A stretch of 64,000 nucleotides of DNA from Byssochlamys sp. IMV 00236 (Eukaryota > Ascomycota > Eurotiomycetes > Eurotiales > Thermoascaceae), in the NCBI GenBank assembly GCA_001931875.2, contig MSJH02000837.1:1-64000 (forward strand), read 5' to 3'. Positions 60,770-64,000 of this stretch are shown in pieces (the first letter of the stretch is position 1; every line of letters begins with the position of its first letter). The notes under the pieces are model-generated. The model searched no databases, had not been told where the DNA came from, and saw only the letters and a list, made by a program, of their open reading frames with translations. A program made the position numbers and the translations under genes.

Positions 60770-61715
60770 TTAAACTGGAAGCGAAAACTTCTTGCCCTTT
60801 AAAACCCTGTATAAAGTATCTTAGCATTGCCTTTTCTCACTCCTAGAAAGGGGCGATTTGCTAATAGAATTCACTTACTTTGTGTAGTAAATATAAAAGA
60901 AATCAGAGTACAACACCGTCTGGATGATGCCAGCTAGAACGGGGATAGCATGGAAGTAGTTCTCTGCGAAGTAGCGGTATATCCAATTAGGGATATAAAG
61001 TGCGCGATAGATCCCAAGTGCGAAGAGGTAATGCGTTGTTATGGTGTCTGCTTCACCGGTTCTTTGCAGCATAAACAGCTGGGGTAAAATTGCAACCGAC
61101 TCCAGCCAGATTGAAAACGTCCACAGGATCTGGGGCATCACGAGATGATAAGCTTCTTTCCGAAGTAACCATTGGTCCAGCATATCCCAAGACTCACCTC
61201 TGAAATACTGTATTCAGCTGGAAAGAGAAGTGCCAAAAGCGCACTGAAACCAAGAAGATACTGCACTTTGAAAGTATCGAGATTGGGGTCGTTCGTCGGC
61301 TTGTAGTCGTTAAGCATGAGATAGATGATGTAGGCAGAAGATCCGATGAAAAGGATCTTGAACGTAGTGTTATATGCCGAGTCCGTGAACGTCCAAAAAA
61401 GGTCTTCTGGAGTTAGCGCACGGCCCAGACAGCAGTAAGATGTTCAGTCGGCCTTACCCAGATATCGCGTCACGAAAACTAGGAAATATAACGCCTGTGA
61501 TTTGAAGGATAGTCCGGAGCAGCTCTGTCTCATTGCTTAGCTAGAGAAGGAAAGGAATGGGGAAGTAGGAGCGCACGCTCGACGACTTCATCTTCTGTAG
61601 AAGAATGAAGATCGATGCCAGGTGGGAGAAGTCCGCTGTTGTGAAGCAACGAGTCAGCGCATCAAAAACACAGTAGAATTGCCTGATACGCACCTAAAAG
61701 TCTGAATATATTCAT
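60770..61715 (-). CDS. ERD2: ER lumen protein-retaining receptor (KDEL/HDEL receptor)
   Basis: Six exons on the minus strand: 61,715-61,694, 61,635-61,577, 61,524-61,458, 61,403-61,198, 61,129-60,879 and 60,806-60,770, giving 213 residues, the usual length for ERD2. The product is a seven-helix Golgi membrane protein that binds C-terminal H/KDEL signals of escaped ER proteins and returns them in COPI vesicles. Starts [16 protein letters not shown]. Family landmarks: R5, the TRYLDLF motif with D50, [34 protein letters not shown], and a Lys-rich COPI-type tail [12 protein letters not shown]. Introns are 51-72 bases with GT...AG ends; the first exon is only 22 bases. Exon 4 has tandem acceptors (CAG then AAG); the second gives YLDLF. 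The ATG at 61,183 lies inside an intron and is not the start. The last exon carries 12 codons including the stop. Confidence 0.95.
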
Positions 61716-62307
61716 GGTGCCAGGTGATAGTTAACTGCGGTTCCTGAAGAGTTGAAAAGTAGAGGCCGTACGCGTCTAGGTCGAGTATTGGCAGGGTGAA
61801 TAGTTGGAAAGGAAGGACAGAAGAGAAAACCAAGGTGGTTGGGTGCTAGTGAGCACTTAATGCCCACGAAACATGAAAAGAATTCGTGGCCTTGTTGTCG
61901 TTAGCAGACCAGAAGAATTAATTGCTGGAAGGTGAGAGTGCAAGGGAGTATTGTTGACACGCAGCCTCGCCATGTAAAGTACGGAATTACCCGCGAGGAC
62001 GAGTTCTTGGCATCTTAGCTGATCTGCAGAGCAGGATACCTCCAGCTCCCCACCAACCAACAGCTTTCAAAAAGATCATTACTCCACCATTGAATACCAT
62101 AGTAGTTAAAATTAATACTTCTTAAGTCTAGCTATGCTGTTACAAACAAAATATGCCCGCTGATAACTCCTCATGCTATTATTCATACAGACCCTTCCCA
62201 CCATAGGTATCCCATATCGATGCAATTTTCCACCGTGCTCCCAGTCATTCCCAACGCCGACCTGCTCCAGTGCGCTCATAAATCAGGAAGTAAATAAAGA
62301 GGGCCTT
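61716..62307. promoter_or_regulatory. Intergenic region: ERD2 promoter and 3' flank of the SR-type gene
   Basis: 592 bases between the ERD2 start codon and the stop codon of the neighbouring gene. On the minus strand a pyrimidine-rich tract (complement of gttggaaaggaaggacagaa, about 61,802-61,830) lies about 100 bases before the ERD2 ATG, a common feature of fungal promoters. No clear TATA box. Short open frames here look like chance. Confidence 0.5.
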
Positions 62308-63982
62308 TCAGAACGCCGTTCCGCCACCAATACTCTCCCCCTCGGCCATGCGCTGCAAATGACCTTCAGCCAATTCACTTCTCAACGCACCGGTTGCGCT
62401 CTCCCTGTCCAACTTGTCCCAGTCCCTGAGAACAGCCCTTTTCAATCTCTGTTTCTCCGCGACTTGTTCGAATAACTTCTCCTGATCTGTTTCTAGCTGG
62501 GACAGTCGTCTCTCAGTTGCGGGATCCAACGGGGACGGAAGGAGCTTTCCTCCCGCGATAATAGCAGGGAGGCCCGAAAGATGATTCGTGACCTTCTGAG
62601 CGCGAGGATGAATACCGGAAGTACTACTGCTTCGTCGATATTGGGGATGTCGCGAGGAGTCGTATCCCAGCGGAGGAGGCGCAAAGCTGCCCCGAGGTCC
62701 TGTGGGAGGAGTCCCGTGATAAGTTTGCTGGATAGGTCCACGACGCGGCGGCGGCGGCGCAGTTGCTGCCCATGATGGTTCACGTGGACTCTCACGGTTA
62801 CTGAAACTAGGACCACCACGGGGCCTGGTTGGGGCGGAAAGTAAGGAAATGTTGCTCCCACGACCTGCTGTAGATGCAGCCGCAAAACTGTTTGAAGGGC
62901 CAGATGGAAGTTGCATCTCACGAGAAGTTGGTGTGGACGAGACCCAAGAAGCATTTGACTGTCTCCTAAGCGCCTGTGGTCCACTTGGTGGGACTGATAC
63001 TGTTGGCGCATACGGTTTTGATGAGGGTCGTGTTATTTCACTGGCATCTCCATCACGACCACGCTCGCCACTTCTCGGGACTGATAGGTCCATTGTGTTG
63101 GGTGACGCCGTTTGATGTTGTTCCTGAGAAGGTTGCCCCTGATCTTCGGAAGGTGACTTCATCATATGTGAAGATGGTGTATCCCTAGGCCTAGAATCGC
63201 GTCGAGGAGTATCTGATCGACTTGCTGGAGAGTGACTTGGGTGCTCCGACGCAGGTACGCTAAGCCTGTCGGGATGTATACGCGGTGATGATCGCTGAGA
63301 CGTAGCAGTGGAACCTTGGGCAGATGCATGCGTAGATGGAGCCTGTCTTGGAGGTGTAGGAGAGCGTCTTCTGGACGCGTTAGCCGCGAAAGACTCCCGG
63401 CCTCTGTCTCTAAGTGTAGGACTACGCGAACGAGTAGAAAACCCCCCTCGCGAACTGCCTCCTCGTGTTATACCCCGTCGAGCCGGTGAAGGTGCTCTCG
63501 TATGTCTATCCGAGGCAGGTGAGCCATAGCGTTCCCGTCTGGGGGACCTTGAATAGCGACCGGAGGGAGAATGCCCCCTGATGCGCTTAGGCGGACTACG
63601 GGGTCTCGAAGCGCGCGGAGACCGTGGTCCAGAATAAGGAGACCCTCCGCGCCAAGAATGACGATTGGGAGACCTGATTCTTTGGTCTCTTCTCGGAGAA
63701 AGTCTTCGTGGAGGCGATCGTGTCCTCCCACGGTATCCGATTCCCGCATCTCGATTTCGATATGGAGGAGGACTGCGCGACCGACGCCGAAAGGACGGAG
63801 GCGGAGAGCGACTGCGCGGACGATCAGATGGCCGACCACCAGATGGTACCCATGTATCGGCCAAGGGACGAGGTGACCGGTTTCGAGCAGGCGTCCAAGG
63901 AGAGCGTGTGAAGTCTCGAGATGCAGAACGATCTATTCTGTCTGACGGGCGGTAGCTTTCCCCGCCACGTCGGTCATCAAAC
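62308..63982 (-). CDS. Arg/Ser/Pro-rich (SR-type) protein, 5' part outside the window
   Basis: Last coding exon of a minus-strand gene, 557 residues to the stop at 62,308. A splice acceptor (ctcag, with a branch-point-like gctaac 11 bases before it) lies at 63,983-64,000, so the upstream exon or exons are beyond the window; reading starts within a split codon before FDDRRGGESYRPSDR. The frame stays open upstream of TTG at 63,864, so that is not the start. The first 130 or so residues are dense in RS, SP and RSRSPPP motifs, typical of nuclear splicing and RNA-processing proteins. The middle is Ser/Pro/Thr-rich and low-complexity with few hydrophobics. The C-terminus (ERRLSQLETDQEKLFEQ onward) is a predicted coiled coil of about 50 residues. 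No RNA-recognition motif is seen in this exon. A role in RNA processing is inferred from composition only. Confidence 0.85.
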
Positions 63983-64000
63983 CTGAGATGGATGTTAGCT

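Noticed and set aside
61130..61183. ATG at 61,183 as the start of a 102-residue protein
   Set aside because: It lies in an intron. GTGAGT at 61,197 and CAG at 61,130 join ISE to ILWTF, restoring the ERD2 sequence, and four upstream coding exons lead to MNIFRLL at 61,715.
61857..62060. 67-codon minus-strand frame between the two host genes
   Set aside because: No recognisable features. It lies in the ERD2 upstream region and is most simply a chance frame.
63862..63864. Start of the SR-type protein at 63,864
   Set aside because: That codon is TTG, and the same frame stays open for 39 more codons in similar Arg/Ser-rich sequence up to a splice acceptor at 63,983.
62173..63955. Several plus-strand and alternative-frame open frames of 64-172 codons
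   Set aside because: They overlap the SR-type exon or its flank. They arise from its GC-rich, stop-poor, low-complexity composition and show no domain or homologous look.

Overview
The window is a piece of a filamentous ascomycete (Pezizomycotina-type) nuclear chromosome. It falls into two parts. Bases 1 to about 60,620 are an extremely AT-rich block with no intact gene. It is built of transposable elements mutated by what looks like repeat-induced point mutation (RIP): TA is hugely over-represented, CA, TG and CG are nearly absent in the oldest parts, and reading frames still give recognisable transposon proteins in which Gln and Arg codons have become stops. Bases 60,770 to 64,000 are normal-GC host sequence with two minus-strand genes: a six-exon ERD2 (KDEL/HDEL receptor) gene and the 3' part of a gene for an Arg/Ser/Pro-rich (SR-type) protein. 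I cannot name the species.

The block is a set of nested insertions that can be read from LTRs, terminal repeats and target-site duplications (TSDs). Left to right: a Ty3/gypsy chromovirus remnant G1 (+, 1-4,440); a 1.8 kb repeat R1 in two tandem copies (A 4,917-6,697; B 6,708-15,952), copy B being split by a complete, less mutated chromovirus G5 (+, 7,837-15,305; 156-bp LTRs; TSD gtaag); an integrase/3' fragment of another gypsy element G2 (+, about 15,953-17,800); then a minus-strand gypsy element G3 cut into four pieces (about 17,800-18,490, 30,627-33,566, 49,467-50,018, 58,879-59,735). Three elements sit inside G3: Copia-1 (+, 18,491-30,621, TSD taata), Copia-2 (-, 33,567-49,466, TSD gttat/attat) and an 8.9 kb hAT DNA transposon (+, about 50,019-58,878). 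Copia-1 is split by a 6.8 kb DNA transposon with long terminal inverted repeats and a 9-bp TSD, probably Mutator-like (21,693-28,517). Copia-2 is split by a gypsy element G4 (-, 38,587-49,025), which is itself split by a 518-bp MITE sharing the terminal repeats of the 6.8 kb element (42,748-43,265). A third, partial R1 copy (C) near 59,736-60,616 carries a solo copia LTR (59,893-60,165, TSD tataa). The deepest order is therefore G3, then Copia-2, then G4, then MITE.

The least expected signals are two families of short dispersed motifs, each confined to one DNA transposon: 19 copies of a 16-bp palindrome (consensus TCTAACTTAAGTTAGA) through the hAT element, and about 30 copies of a motif close to AGYATATRCTNA through the 6.8 kb element. 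Others are copia leaders that look complementary to the anticodon arm of initiator tRNA-Met (half-tRNA priming), a marked survival of CA/TG only in GCA/TGC context, and a tandem CAG-AAG splice acceptor in ERD2 that decides whether a conserved ligand-binding region keeps its spacing. All domain calls were made by reading translations by eye; no search was run.
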